Source of the DNA: Deltaproteobacteria bacterium
GTDB taxonomy: Bacteria > Desulfobacterota > Desulfuromonadia > Desulfuromonadales > Geopsychrobacteraceae
Length of the DNA stretch: 64,000 nucleotides
Assembly (NCBI GenBank): GCA_024276905.1
Contig: JAJRWF010000048.1
Location: 34,283-98,282 of the forward strand
Direction of reading: 5' to 3'
Shown here piece by piece: positions 43,758-52,295 of the stretch (position 1 is its first letter; every line of letters begins with the position of its first letter). A program made the translations under genes and the position numbers. The notes beneath the pieces are model-generated. The model searched no databases and was not told where the DNA came from. It worked only from the letters and a program-made list of their open reading frames with translations.

Positions 43758-45149
43758 ATGAGTGTATTGATCAAGGGGGGGCTGATTGTCACCTCCACCG
43801 AAAGCTACAAGGCCGACGTCCTTGTTGAGGGAGAGAAGATCACGACCATCGGGACAAATTTGACCTGCGAGGCCGATGAAGTGATCGACGCCGGCGGCAA
43901 ATATATCCTTCCCGGAGCCATCGATCCCCACACTCATCTGTGCATGCCTTTTATGGGCACCTATGCCCAGGATGATTATAAGAGCGGCACCATCGCTGCC
44001 GCCTGCGGCGGCGTAACTACGGTGGTTGATTTCCAGATTCAGCAAAAGGGTGAATCGATCCTGCAGGGGCTGGAAAGAAAGAAGGCTCTGGCAGCAGGGA
44101 ATGTGGTTATTGACTACTCACTTCATCCGGCCATTACTGACCCTCGGCCCGAGGTCATCGAAGAAGTCAAGGCGGCAATTCAGGACTATGGCACCCCGAG
44201 TTTCAAAATCTTCATGGTCTACGATTTTCGGGTCGACGACGGGGTGATGGTCAAGCTTCTGGAGCAGACCAAAAAATACGGCGGGCTGGTTCAGGTCCAT
44301 GCCGAAAATCCGTTTATTATTCAACATATGAATGAGGTTCTGGCCGCAGAAGGGAAGCTCGATCCCTATTATCACGCCGTCAGTCGGCCGAATATCGCCG
44401 AGGAAGAAGCAATTACCCGGGCGGCCAAGCTGGTCGAGTTTACCGGTTCGCGGCTCTATGTTGTCCATCTTTCGTCCCGGGAGGGGCTCGAAAAGATCAG
44501 GGAATTCAGGAAAAATGGTGTCGAGATTTATGCCGAAACCTGCCCACAGTATTTACTCCTTGATGAGGAGCGTTACAAGGAGCCGGATTTTAACGGGGCC
44601 AAATATGTCATGTCTCCGCCGCTGCGGACCCGGGAGAGCAATGCCGCTCTTTGGGACGGTTTGGCAGACGGGAATGTTCAGGTTTTGTCGACCGACCACT
44701 GTCCCTTTGATTTCAAGGGCAAAAAGGACATGTTCGGCAAGGACGATTATAAGAAAATTCCCAATGGGGCACCAGGCATCGAGACCCTGATGACCCTTCT
44801 TCATTCTGAAGGTGTGGTCAAGGGCCGTATCAGTCTTGAGCGGATGGTCGATGTGCTGTCAACCAGTACCGCTAAAATGTTCGGCCTTGGGGACAAGGGT
44901 GCCATCGCGGTCGGCAAGGATGCGGATATCGTCATTTTTGATCCGACGCAGAAATTTACCATCACCCAGACCAGGCTGCACATGAACGTTGACTACAACC
45001 CCTACGAAGGGCTGGAAATTACCGGGATGCCCAGTCTGGTTTATTCGCGGGGTTTGAAGGTGGCCGAGTGGCGCAACGACCGGGTTGAATTTGTCGGTGA
45101 GGTCGGTCGTGGGCGCTTTATCAAAAGGGAGCCTTTCGTAGGGAGTTGA
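43758..45149 (+). CDS. hydA: Dihydropyrimidinase / D-hydantoinase
   Basis: This 463-residue amidohydrolase opens the ring of dihydrouracil or dihydrothymine. The metal-binding pattern is intact: GAIDPHTHLCMPF (two His), the carboxylated Lys in PSFKIFMVYDF, VHAEN, VVHLSS and STDHCPFD. GAAGGAG precedes the ATG. It continues the PreT-PreA step. A palindrome-rich gap of 278 bases follows before the dehydrogenase gene. Confidence 0.95.
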   Translation: MSVLIKGGLIVTSTESYKADVLVEGEKITTIGTNLTCEADEVIDAGGKYILPGAIDPHTHLCMPFMGTYAQDDYKSGTIAAACGGVTTVVDFQIQQKGESILQGLERKKALAAGNVVIDYSLHPAITDPRPEVIEEVKAAIQDYGTPSFKIFMVYDFRVDDGVMVKLLEQTKKYGGLVQVHAENPFIIQHMNEVLAAEGKLDPYYHAVSRPNIAEEEAITRAAKLVEFTGSRLYVVHLSSREGLEKIREFRKNGVEIYAETCPQYLLLDEERYKEPDFNGAKYVMSPPLRTRESNAALWDGLADGNVQVLSTDHCPFDFKGKKDMFGKDDYKKIPNGAPGIETLMTLLHSEGVVKGRISLERMVDVLSTSTAKMFGLGDKGAIAVGKDADIVIFDPTQKFTITQTRLHMNVDYNPYEGLEITGMPSLVYSRGLKVAEWRNDRVEFVGEVGRGRFIKREPFVGS

Positions 45150-45427
45150 CAGGCAGCGCACGTTCGATGATCCGCGAAGAAATTAAGTCGCTTAATTTTG
45201 AACATGAGGAGAATTGTCTGTCTGTAAAAAGAGCATAGCAGGCGAGTTTTTGGGGATATGCCAGTAAAGAAAAAAAGATTCTCTTTTTTCTTGTTTAATT
45301 TATTAAACATGCTAGCCTCTTGTTCAGGGATGGTGAAGCTGCCCCGCTGACGCAGATCAAGACCTTGAAGGGCATGTTCACTTCGAGACTGTCTGGTCGA
45401 AACCAATTCATTCAGGAGAAACAGCCG
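45150..45427. promoter_or_regulatory. Intergenic region with palindromes between hydA and mmsA
   Basis: AATTAAG-TCG-CTTAATT extended by one pair lies at 45180-45198. An A/T-rich hairpin with AAGAAAAAA and TCTTTTTTCTT arms ends near 45292 and is a possible terminator. GTTTAAT-TT-ATTAAAC (45293-45308) is a perfect 16-base palindrome, a candidate operator for a second promoter driving mmsA. No gene is seen. Confidence 0.5.
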
Positions 45428-46948
45428 ATGACCAATGCAGAATCAGCAACGAGCAGAACGATCAATCATCACGTCAATGGCGAAGCAGTCACCGGGACCA
45501 GTGGACGCTACGCTCGTATTTACAACCCGGCGACCGGCGCGGTAACTGGCCAGGTCGCTCTTGCTGCTGCGCAGGAAGTTGAAGCGGCAATTGCCGCTGC
45601 CGAAGCAGCTTACCCCGCCTGGCGGGATACCCCCGCAGCAAAACGGGCGCAGGTCATGTACCGGCTCAAGATGTTGATGGAGCAGAATGCCGAGAAGATC
45701 TGTGAGTTGATCACCAACGAACACGGCAAGGTTCTCAACGATGCCATGGGTGAGCTGCAGCGCGGTATCGAGAATGTGGAATATGCCTGTGGGGTGCCGG
45801 AACTTCTTAAGGGGGAACACAGCAAGAACGTTGGTCCGGCTATCGATTCCTGGAGCGAATTTCAGCCTCTCGGGGTTGTCGCTGGCATTACTCCATTCAA
45901 TTTCCCGGCCATGGTTCCTCTGTGGATGTGGCCCATGGCGATCGCCTGCGGCAATACCTTTATCTTGAAACCCTCAGAGCGCGATCCCTCCTGCGTTATG
46001 TATATCTGCGAGCTGGCCCAAGAAGCCGGTTTGCCTGCCGGGGTTCTGAACCTGGTCAACGGTGACAAGGAGGCGGTTGATGTTCTTCTGACCGATGAGC
46101 GCATCAAGGCGGTCAGTTTTGTCGGTTCGACCCCGATTGCTGAATATATTTACCAGACGGCAAATAGCAATGGTAAACGGGTGCAGGCGCTTGGCGGCGC
46201 CAAAAACCATGCGATTGTGATGCCTGACGCCGATCTGGACAACGCAGTCAGTGCCTTGATGGGGGCGGCCTATGGCTCCTGCGGTGAGCGTTGTATGGCG
46301 ATTCCGGTGGTGGTTGCGGTCGGCAATGAAGTTGGCGACGCGGTTGTCGCCAAGTTGAGTGCTGAGCTGGCGACCATGAAGGTCGGTCCCGGCACCGATA
46401 ATACCAATGATGTGGGACCCTTGATCACCAAGGAGCATTTAGAAAAGGTCAGAGGTTATGTTGATCTGGGGGTGAAAGAGGGTGCCGAACTGGTTGTTGA
46501 TGGACGTAACCTTGTGGTCGCAGGTCATGAAGAGGGCTACTTTATCGGTGGTTGTCTGTTCGACAAGGTAGCACCGGAGATGAAGATCTACCGCGATGAA
46601 ATATTCGGCCCGGTTCTCTGCGTGGTGCGTGCCGAAAGTCTGCAGCAGGCGATGGATCTGATTGACGCCCATGAGTATGGCAACGGAACCTGCATCTTTA
46701 CCCGTGATGGAGAAGCTGCGCGATATTTCACCGACAATATCAAGGTCGGCATGGTCGGCGTCAATGTCCCGTTACCGGTTCCGGTTTCCTACCATAGCTT
46801 CGGGGGCTGGAAGCGCTCCCTCTTTGGTGATCTGCACGCCTACGGTCCGGATTCGGTCCGTTTTTACACCAAGCGCAAAACCATTACCCAGCGCTGGCCT
46901 TCAGGGGTACGTGAAACGGCAGTCTTTACCTTCCCGATCAATGACTGA
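45428..46948 (+). CDS. mmsA: Methylmalonate/malonate-semialdehyde dehydrogenase (CoA-acylating)
   Basis: This 506-residue aldehyde dehydrogenase carries GITPFNFPAMVPLWM, the catalytic Cys in SCGERCMAIPV and NHAIVMPDADL, all typical of MmsA. It converts malonate semialdehyde (from beta-alanine) or methylmalonate semialdehyde (from beta-aminoisobutyrate) to acetyl-CoA or propionyl-CoA. The ATG at 45428 follows CAGGAG. It is the last chemical step of the pathway encoded here, after the transaminase. Confidence 0.93.
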   Translation: MTNAESATSRTINHHVNGEAVTGTSGRYARIYNPATGAVTGQVALAAAQEVEAAIAAAEAAYPAWRDTPAAKRAQVMYRLKMLMEQNAEKICELITNEHGKVLNDAMGELQRGIENVEYACGVPELLKGEHSKNVGPAIDSWSEFQPLGVVAGITPFNFPAMVPLWMWPMAIACGNTFILKPSERDPSCVMYICELAQEAGLPAGVLNLVNGDKEAVDVLLTDERIKAVSFVGSTPIAEYIYQTANSNGKRVQALGGAKNHAIVMPDADLDNAVSALMGAAYGSCGERCMAIPVVVAVGNEVGDAVVAKLSAELATMKVGPGTDNTNDVGPLITKEHLEKVRGYVDLGVKEGAELVVDGRNLVVAGHEEGYFIGGCLFDKVAPEMKIYRDEIFGPVLCVVRAESLQQAMDLIDAHEYGNGTCIFTRDGEAARYFTDNIKVGMVGVNVPLPVPVSYHSFGGWKRSLFGDLHAYGPDSVRFYTKRKTITQRWPSGVRETAVFTFPIND

Positions 46949-47005
46949 TGATTTAGCGGGTTGGCAGCCTGCGGGACAATCCTTATCCACGGGAGTAGAG
47001 GGATC

Positions 47006-48238
47006 ATGACGAATTTGACCATAAATGGGGATCGGCTCTGGAAGTCGTTAATGGAGATGGCAAAAATCGGCACAACCGAAAAAGGAGGTTGTTGCCGTTT
47101 GACGCTGACCGATCTCGATAAAGAGGCCCGTGACCTGTTTGTTCACTGGTGCGAAGAGGCCGGATGCACGGTTACCGTCGATCAGATGGGCAATATTTTT
47201 GCCCGTCGTCCGGGGCGCAATAATGAACTTCACCCGATCATGACCGGCAGTCATCTGGATACCCAGCCGACCGGCGGCAAGTTCGATGGCGTCTACGGGG
47301 TTCTTGCCGGTCTTGAAGTGATGCGTACCCTGCAGGAGAATAAGATTGAAACCAAAGCACCGATTGAGATCAGCGTCTGGACCAACGAGGAAGGATCCCG
47401 TTTTGCTCCGGCGATGATGGGGTCTGGGGTTGTCGCGGGGCGTTTCACCCTCGAAGAAATCCTGGCCAAGACCGATATTGCGGGGAAGGTTTTCGGCGAA
47501 GAACTCAAGAGGATCGGTTATGCCGGTGAGATTCCCGCTGCCCAAAGACCGATCGGCGCTTTTTTTGAGGTGCATATCGAGCAGGGACCCTACCTTGAGG
47601 CGGAAGAAAAAACCATCGGCGTCGTCAACAAGGGGCAGGGCCAGCGCTGGTACGATGTGACTATCAGTGGTCGTGAGTCCCACGCCGGGACAACGCCGAT
47701 GCCTTTGCGTCATGATGCCCTGGCTGCGGCCGCAAAACTGATCAATGAGGTGGAGCGCATTGCCAATTCGCATCAGCCTCACGCCTGTGGCACCGTCGGC
47801 TTTTTACAGGTTCACCCGAATTCCCGCAATACCATCCCCGGACAGATCACAATGTCAGTCGATTTGCGAAATCCGGATGATGAGATTTTGAGCAAGATGG
47901 ACGAGCAAATTAAATCTTTCTGTGAACGGTTGTCCACCGAGGCTGGTGTTGAAGTGAGACTGGATCCGATCTGGTATTACGCGCCGGTAATTTTTGCCGA
48001 AGAGTGCATCAATGCAGTGCGTGAAGGGGCCAAAGCCCACGGTTACAGCCAGATGGATATCTTCGCCGGTGCCGGGCATGATGCTTGTTACATTGCCGAC
48101 TTCGCCCCCGCAAGTATGATTTTTATCCCCTGCGAAAACGGGATCAGCCATAACGAAATTGAAAATGTCGTACCCGCGGATGTTGTTGCCGGATGCAATG
48201 TTTTGCTCAGTGCAATGCTTGAACGGGCCAACGCCTGA
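47006..48238 (+). CDS. hyuC: M20-type Zn-dependent N-carbamoyl-amino acid hydrolase (beta-ureidopropionase role)
   Basis: This 410-residue protein belongs to the HyuC/AmaB carbamoylase group. Metal-binding motifs: MTGSHLDTQPTGGKFDGVYG, WTNEEGSRFAPAM, FFEVHIEQGPYLE, SHAGTTPMPLRHD and AGHDACYIADFAP. In this context it should hydrolyse N-carbamoyl-beta-alanine or N-carbamoyl-beta-aminoisobutyrate to the amino acid, ammonia and CO2. It replaces the nitrilase-type enzyme used by other organisms for this step. Confidence 0.9.
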   Translation: MTNLTINGDRLWKSLMEMAKIGTTEKGGCCRLTLTDLDKEARDLFVHWCEEAGCTVTVDQMGNIFARRPGRNNELHPIMTGSHLDTQPTGGKFDGVYGVLAGLEVMRTLQENKIETKAPIEISVWTNEEGSRFAPAMMGSGVVAGRFTLEEILAKTDIAGKVFGEELKRIGYAGEIPAAQRPIGAFFEVHIEQGPYLEAEEKTIGVVNKGQGQRWYDVTISGRESHAGTTPMPLRHDALAAAAKLINEVERIANSHQPHACGTVGFLQVHPNSRNTIPGQITMSVDLRNPDDEILSKMDEQIKSFCERLSTEAGVEVRLDPIWYYAPVIFAEECINAVREGAKAHGYSQMDIFAGAGHDACYIADFAPASMIFIPCENGISHNEIENVVPADVVAGCNVLLSAMLERANA

Positions 48239-48276
48239 GAGTTTATCCTCCAACCTCTTATCAAGGAGATGGTGCC

Positions 48277-49623
48277 ATGACGACCGCTACGAAAGAGATG
48301 ACAGCCGACCAGATGGTCGAGCAATGTAAAAAATATACCTTCTGGTCCTGGTCCGCCCAGGCCGCCGTCAATCCGATCCCGATGGTTCGTGCCGAGGGGA
48401 TTTACTTCTGGGATGTCGACGGCAAGCGTTATATCGATATGAACTCCCAACTGATGTGTAGCAACATTGGTCACGGAGATCAGCGGGTGATTGATGCCAT
48501 CAAGGAGCAGGCCGAGGAGCTTGCCTATGCCGGTCCGGGGATGGCGACCCGGATTCGTGCCGAGATTGGTCCGCTGCTGGCAAAATACACTCCGGGTGAT
48601 CTGAACAAGTTTTTCTTCACCCTTGGCGGTGCCGAAGCGAACGAAAATGCCATCAAGCTGGCGCGGCAGTTTACTGGACGCCATAAAATTATTGCCCGCT
48701 ACCGTTCTTATCACGGGGCCTCCGCCGGGGCCATGACCCTGACCGGTGATCCGCGGCGCTGGGCCAATGAGCCGAGTATCCCCGGGGTGATCCGGGCCTT
48801 TGATCCCTACGAGTACCGTTGCAGTTTCGGTCGTGACAACTGTGATGACTGCGATCTGCTCTGCCTGAAAAATATGGAAGAGATCATGATGTACGAGGGG
48901 CCGCAGAATATCGCCGCGGTCTTTATCGAGCCGGTGACCGGAACCAACGGTCTGATTGTCCCCCCCGATGGTTATATGCAGGGTTTGCGTGAGCTGTGCG
49001 ACAAGTACGGCATTCTGTTGATCTGTGACGAGGTCATGGCCGGGCTTGGACGGACCGGTGAGTGGTTTGCGGTCGACAATTGGGATGTGGTCCCTGACAT
49101 CATTACCATGGCCAAGGGCCTGACCTCAGCGTACATGCCGCTCGGTTGTGTTGCCATGAGTGAACGTATCGCAGACTATTTCGCCGAGAATGTCTTTTTC
49201 GGCGGCCTGACCTACAACGCTCACCCGATGAGCCTGGCCGCTGCTGCGGCCACCCTGCGGGTGCTTGAAGAGGACGATCTGGTCGGTAATTCTAAAAGAA
49301 TGGGCCAGGTGATGGCGGGGCTGCATCAGGATCTCAAAGCCAGGCATCCTTCGGTCGGGGATGTCAGATCGATCGGTCTTTTCGGTATTATCGAGCTGGT
49401 CAAAAATCGTGAAACCCGTGAGCCGCTGGCACCGTTCAATGGCACCAGTCCGGAAATGACCCAGCTTGGAGCCTTCCTCAAAGACAACGGGCTGGCAACC
49501 TTTATCCACTGGAACAATCTTTTCACCAATCCGCCCCTGAATATTACCGAGGAACAGTTGCGCGAGTCCTTTGCGATTATTGATCAGGGCCTGGAGATTA
49601 CCGACAAGGCTGTTGTCGGCTAA
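48277..49623 (+). CDS. Class III aminotransferase (beta-alanine / omega-amino acid)
   Basis: This 448-residue PLP enzyme has the class III pattern: GLMGATRIRAEIG-like entry, LGGAEANENAIKLARQFTGR, YRSYHGASAGAMTL, LICDEVMAGLGRTG and the PLP-lysine region TMAKGLTSAYMPLG. An uncommon insert, FGRDNCDDCDLLCLKN, is rich in Cys and Asp. It should transfer the amino group of beta-alanine or beta-aminoisobutyrate to 2-oxoglutarate or pyruvate, giving the semialdehyde for MmsA. AAGGAG precedes the ATG. A terminator at 49653-49690 ends the locus. Confidence 0.9.
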   Translation: MTTATKEMTADQMVEQCKKYTFWSWSAQAAVNPIPMVRAEGIYFWDVDGKRYIDMNSQLMCSNIGHGDQRVIDAIKEQAEELAYAGPGMATRIRAEIGPLLAKYTPGDLNKFFFTLGGAEANENAIKLARQFTGRHKIIARYRSYHGASAGAMTLTGDPRRWANEPSIPGVIRAFDPYEYRCSFGRDNCDDCDLLCLKNMEEIMMYEGPQNIAAVFIEPVTGTNGLIVPPDGYMQGLRELCDKYGILLICDEVMAGLGRTGEWFAVDNWDVVPDIITMAKGLTSAYMPLGCVAMSERIADYFAENVFFGGLTYNAHPMSLAAAAATLRVLEEDDLVGNSKRMGQVMAGLHQDLKARHPSVGDVRSIGLFGIIELVKNRETREPLAPFNGTSPEMTQLGAFLKDNGLATFIHWNNLFTNPPLNITEEQLRESFAIIDQGLEITDKAVVG

Positions 49624-49652
49624 AAAAAGCGTTTGACGGTATTGTTGTGCTG

Positions 49653-49690
49653 CGGGGCAGGCACGCCATCCTGGCGGTCTGCCCCGTTTC
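49653..49690 (+). terminator. Terminator of the pyrimidine locus
   Basis: CGGGGCAG (49653-49660) pairs with CTGCCCCG (49679-49686), with an inner CGCCA/TGGCG stem, followed by TTTCTTT. Confidence 0.85.
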
Positions 49691-49710
49691 TTTATGTACA
49701 GTACTCGCAA

Positions 49711-49739
49711 TTGCCTGTTTGGCAAAGATGATTTATCCT
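49711..49739 (+). promoter_or_regulatory. Possible sigma70 promoter of the selenoprotein gene
   Basis: TTGCCT (49711-49716) and TATCCT (49734-49739) are 17 bases apart and 23 bases before the ATG; the -35 is poor. TTGCC-N5-GGCAA (49711-49725) is an inverted repeat in the same stretch. Confidence 0.4.
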
Positions 49740-49761
49740 GTAGATAAAAGGAGGATTGCGT

Positions 49762-49911
49762 ATGGACCTGCTCTGGTTTGTCGGCATTATCGTCGGCTGG
49801 ATCGTGCTGAACCGCTGGGTTTTGCCGCGGATGGGAGTGCAGACCTGAATGTCTGGTTCCTGCAGCCCTCCGGTGCGGAAGGCCGAAAGTAAGAGTGACG
49901 AAGAGTCATAA
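49762..49911 (+). CDS. Small single-pass membrane selenoprotein (UGA-encoded Sec29), 49 aa
   Basis: AAGGAGG precedes the ATG by seven bases. Residues 1-28 (MDLLWFVGIIVGWIVLNRWV...GVQT) form one membrane helix and a LPRMGVQT junction, then UGA (49846-49848). The frame continues without break for 20 codons (MSGSCSPPVRKAES...) to TAA. A hairpin starting nine bases after the UGA fits a bacterial SECIS. Read so, the protein has Sec29 and Cys34, a probable selenenylsulfide pair facing one side of the membrane. The function is unknown. Without Sec, it would be a 28-residue peptide. Confidence 0.75.
49857..49880 (+). promoter_or_regulatory. SECIS-like hairpin downstream of the UGA
   Basis: Counting from the base after UGA, bases 9-12 (UUCC) pair with 29-32 (GGAA) and 14-16 (GCA) pair with 26-28 (UGC), leaving U13 bulged and a nine-base loop beginning with G at base 17. 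The bulged U, the stem of seven pairs and the loop distance (17 bases) match what is described for E. coli fdhF-type bacterial SECIS elements. Confidence 0.65.
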
Positions 49912-49922
49912 AGAACAGTAAG

Positions 49923-49955
49923 GCAGGCCAGTCGCTGGACAGGCCTGCTTTTTTT
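49923..49955 (+). terminator. Terminator after the selenoprotein gene
   Basis: GCAGGCC (49923-49929) and GGCCTGC (49942-49948) pair around a 12-base loop, followed by seven T. Confidence 0.9.
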
Positions 49956-50022
49956 GCTAGACTTTTGCGAACGCGCTTAATGAGACGATGGATGACCGAC
50001 CTCGCCGCTTCCAGGAGTCACC

Positions 50023-51756
50023 GTGGTTCCAGCCTCATTCCTAGCAGACAACCGATCAGGACCGATCATCTTTGAACTTGATGCCGATTTTTACATCTCG
50101 GATGTAAAAATCATCGGGGAGATGCCTGCGCAACCAATCCTTTCCAACTTATGTGATCGTCCCTTTCTTGCTCTGGTTCCACCGGTTGCCCGCGGAGCCG
50201 CAGACGATTTTTTTGCCCGGCTACGCACCGGACAGGTTTGCAGTACAAATCAACTTTTTTTACAATATCCCGATCATCGCCCGGTGCCGGTCGATCTGCT
50301 TTGTCGTCAAGTTGCGGAGACCGGTCGCACCATCTGGGAGGTGGTGGTCTGGAACCGCGAAGGGTATAATCGCACCGAGCGTGAGCTGATGCTGCTTTAT
50401 GCTGTCAGTTCACGGATCAACCAGTCGACCAGCGAATTTGCCTTTGCCGGGGACGTGCTGTTCCAGATCCATAATATGATGGATGTCGATGCCAGCTGTC
50501 TGATGCATCTTCAGCATGGGCAACTCGAATTGACCGCTTCGCGCGGTCTTAATGCCAGCAGTCTGGCGATGATCAATGATCTGCCGTCTTTAAACGTGGA
50601 TCTCTATCTGCCGATTGACAGCAGTGACCCTCATGCCACCATGCCGGTCGGGACCATGGCGCAATTTGACCAGGTTTGTCTGGCGAGTGGTTGCCGTCCC
50701 TGGCTGGTGGTTCCGGTACGCACACCGATCCAGCTCTATGGTGTTCTGGGTGTCAGCAGACAGTCGAGTGAACTGTTCAGCGAACGCGAACGCCACCTTT
50801 TGATGTCGCTTGGGCGGAATCTGGCTAACGCCTGTGAGCAGGGACGGCTGTTCAGACGCATCAAGGAGCGCAACCACAATCTGGCTCGTTCGCGACATGA
50901 GTTACGTGACAGCCTTGATCGGCTGGGGCAGGCCCATCGTGAACTGCAACATCTCGATGAAATGAAAAAAAGCTTTGTCACTCTGGCCTCGCATGAACTG
51001 CAAACCCCGTTGACAACCATTATCGGCAATGCCGAGCTGTTGAAAAAGGATCAGGAGCAGCTGCCTGAGCGTGCCAGAGAGAGTCTGGCAGAGATGCTTG
51101 GTGGCGTTGACGACCTGCGTGCACGCGTCGAAGCCTTGCTGGCAGCCAACAAGGTCAGCAGTGGGCTGTTCGTGCCTCGCTTCAGTCGTTGTACGACCCG
51201 ACAGATTTTCTCAGAACTCGAACCGGAGTTCGTTGCCGCTGCAGCTGACCGCTTTCTGACCCTGAAGCGTTGTGCTGAGGATGAGTGCCCGGATGTTCTG
51301 CTCGATATTGAGCTGGTCAAACAGGCCTTGCGTCTGCAGCTTGACAATGCGATCCGGCACACCCTGCCGGGAGGGGAGATCTGTCTCGGTTGTGCTGAGC
51401 GCAGTGCCGTCGAGATGCTGCAACAGGCGGAAAAACTACGACTCTTCTATCCGGATATTGAAACGCGACTCGGACGTTTTAGAGAATATGTGCTGATGAC
51501 AGTTGAGGATAATGGTGAGGGGATTTCTGACGCTGAAAAAGTGAAAATTTTCACGCCCTTTTACGGCAGCGGGCTGGCACAACACCATTCAGCCCGCGGA
51601 CGGAATCACACCGGCAAGGGGTTCGGTCTTGGTTTGTCACTGGCCAGACGTATTATTGAGGCTCACAACGGTTTGCTGTGGGTCGAAGATTCTGTCGGCG
51701 GCGGGAGCCGTTTCTGCCAGTTACTGCCATTGGTGAATGAAGACGCTGAACACTGA
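50023..51756 (+). CDS. Soluble GAF-domain sensor histidine kinase
   Basis: This 577-residue protein starts at GTG with CAGGAG five bases upstream. An N-terminal PAS-like region (about 15-120) is followed by a GAF domain (about 135-285, LPSLNVDLYLPID, CRPWLVVPVRTPIQLYGVLG), a coiled coil, HisKA with the phospho-acceptor His in FVTLASHELQTPLTTI, and HATPase with QLDNAIRHTLPGG, VEDNGEGISDAEK and GKGFGLGLSLARR. No membrane segment is seen, so it is cytosolic. No response regulator is next to it. Confidence 0.9.
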   Translation: MVPASFLADNRSGPIIFELDADFYISDVKIIGEMPAQPILSNLCDRPFLALVPPVARGAADDFFARLRTGQVCSTNQLFLQYPDHRPVPVDLLCRQVAETGRTIWEVVVWNREGYNRTERELMLLYAVSSRINQSTSEFAFAGDVLFQIHNMMDVDASCLMHLQHGQLELTASRGLNASSLAMINDLPSLNVDLYLPIDSSDPHATMPVGTMAQFDQVCLASGCRPWLVVPVRTPIQLYGVLGVSRQSSELFSERERHLLMSLGRNLANACEQGRLFRRIKERNHNLARSRHELRDSLDRLGQAHRELQHLDEMKKSFVTLASHELQTPLTTIIGNAELLKKDQEQLPERARESLAEMLGGVDDLRARVEALLAANKVSSGLFVPRFSRCTTRQIFSELEPEFVAAAADRFLTLKRCAEDECPDVLLDIELVKQALRLQLDNAIRHTLPGGEICLGCAERSAVEMLQQAEKLRLFYPDIETRLGRFREYVLMTVEDNGEGISDAEKVKIFTPFYGSGLAQHHSARGRNHTGKGFGLGLSLARRIIEAHNGLLWVEDSVGGGSRFCQLLPLVNEDAEH

Positions 51757-51765
51757 GACGTCCTG

Positions 51766-52101
51766 TCAGCGCAGGCCGGTGCCGCACCGTGGGCAGGTCA
51801 GGATGACGTTGGTAGAAATTCGGTCGCCACAGGTTGGGCAGTTGAACCAGTGGCGGCAGGAGCGGCACTGCTGTTCGGAAAGCCCCTGCTTTTTCTTGCA
51901 CTTCGGACAGCGACGGTACATCTTACGCTGGCTCAGGTAGTCGGCAAAGAAGAGTCCGCAGCGTGGGCAGTCCTCCGTTGCGGGTTTGGTGATTCGGGCC
52001 TCACAACCCGGTATCGGGCACTTAAAGACCATTTTACAGCTGTAACACCAGTATTCTCCCTTAAGCGCCGCCTTGCAGTGCGGACATGTTTTGCCTGCCA
52101 T
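51766..52101 (-). CDS. Multi-zinc-ribbon protein of unknown function
   Basis: This is a 111-residue protein with many CxxC knuckles: CPHCKAALKGEYWCYSCK, CPIPGCEARITK, CPRCGLFFADY, CPKCKKKQGL, CRSCRHWFNCPTCG and CPRCGTGLR, giving about three to four zinc ribbons. AAAGGAGCAGCTG precedes the ATG at 52101. It is convergent with the kinase gene. Function unknown; nucleic-acid or protein interaction is possible. Confidence 0.78.
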   Translation of the reverse strand: MAGKTCPHCKAALKGEYWCYSCKMVFKCPIPGCEARITKPATEDCPRCGLFFADYLSQRKMYRRCPKCKKKQGLSEQQCRSCRHWFNCPTCGDRISTNVILTCPRCGTGLR

Positions 52102-52240
52102 CAGCTGCTCCTTTTTTGCACCGAACCCATTCCGGGGGCGGGTTCTACCCACCTCACTGGATCATCATAGTCGATTTCTGCAGAAATTCAAAGAGAGCGA
52201 ACCCTCCCTGAGGTGTTGACGTTTTCCATGCCACGGGCAC

Positions 52241-52267
52241 AAAAAAACCGGCCTGGGTGGCCGGTTT
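52241..52267 (-). terminator. Terminator of the leftward PEGA lipoprotein gene
   Basis: Read leftwards, AAACCGGCC pairs with GGCCGGTTT around a five-base loop, followed by a run of T. Confidence 0.9.
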
Positions 52268-52295
52268 CGGATGCTGTGTGTATTGATCAGAAAAC

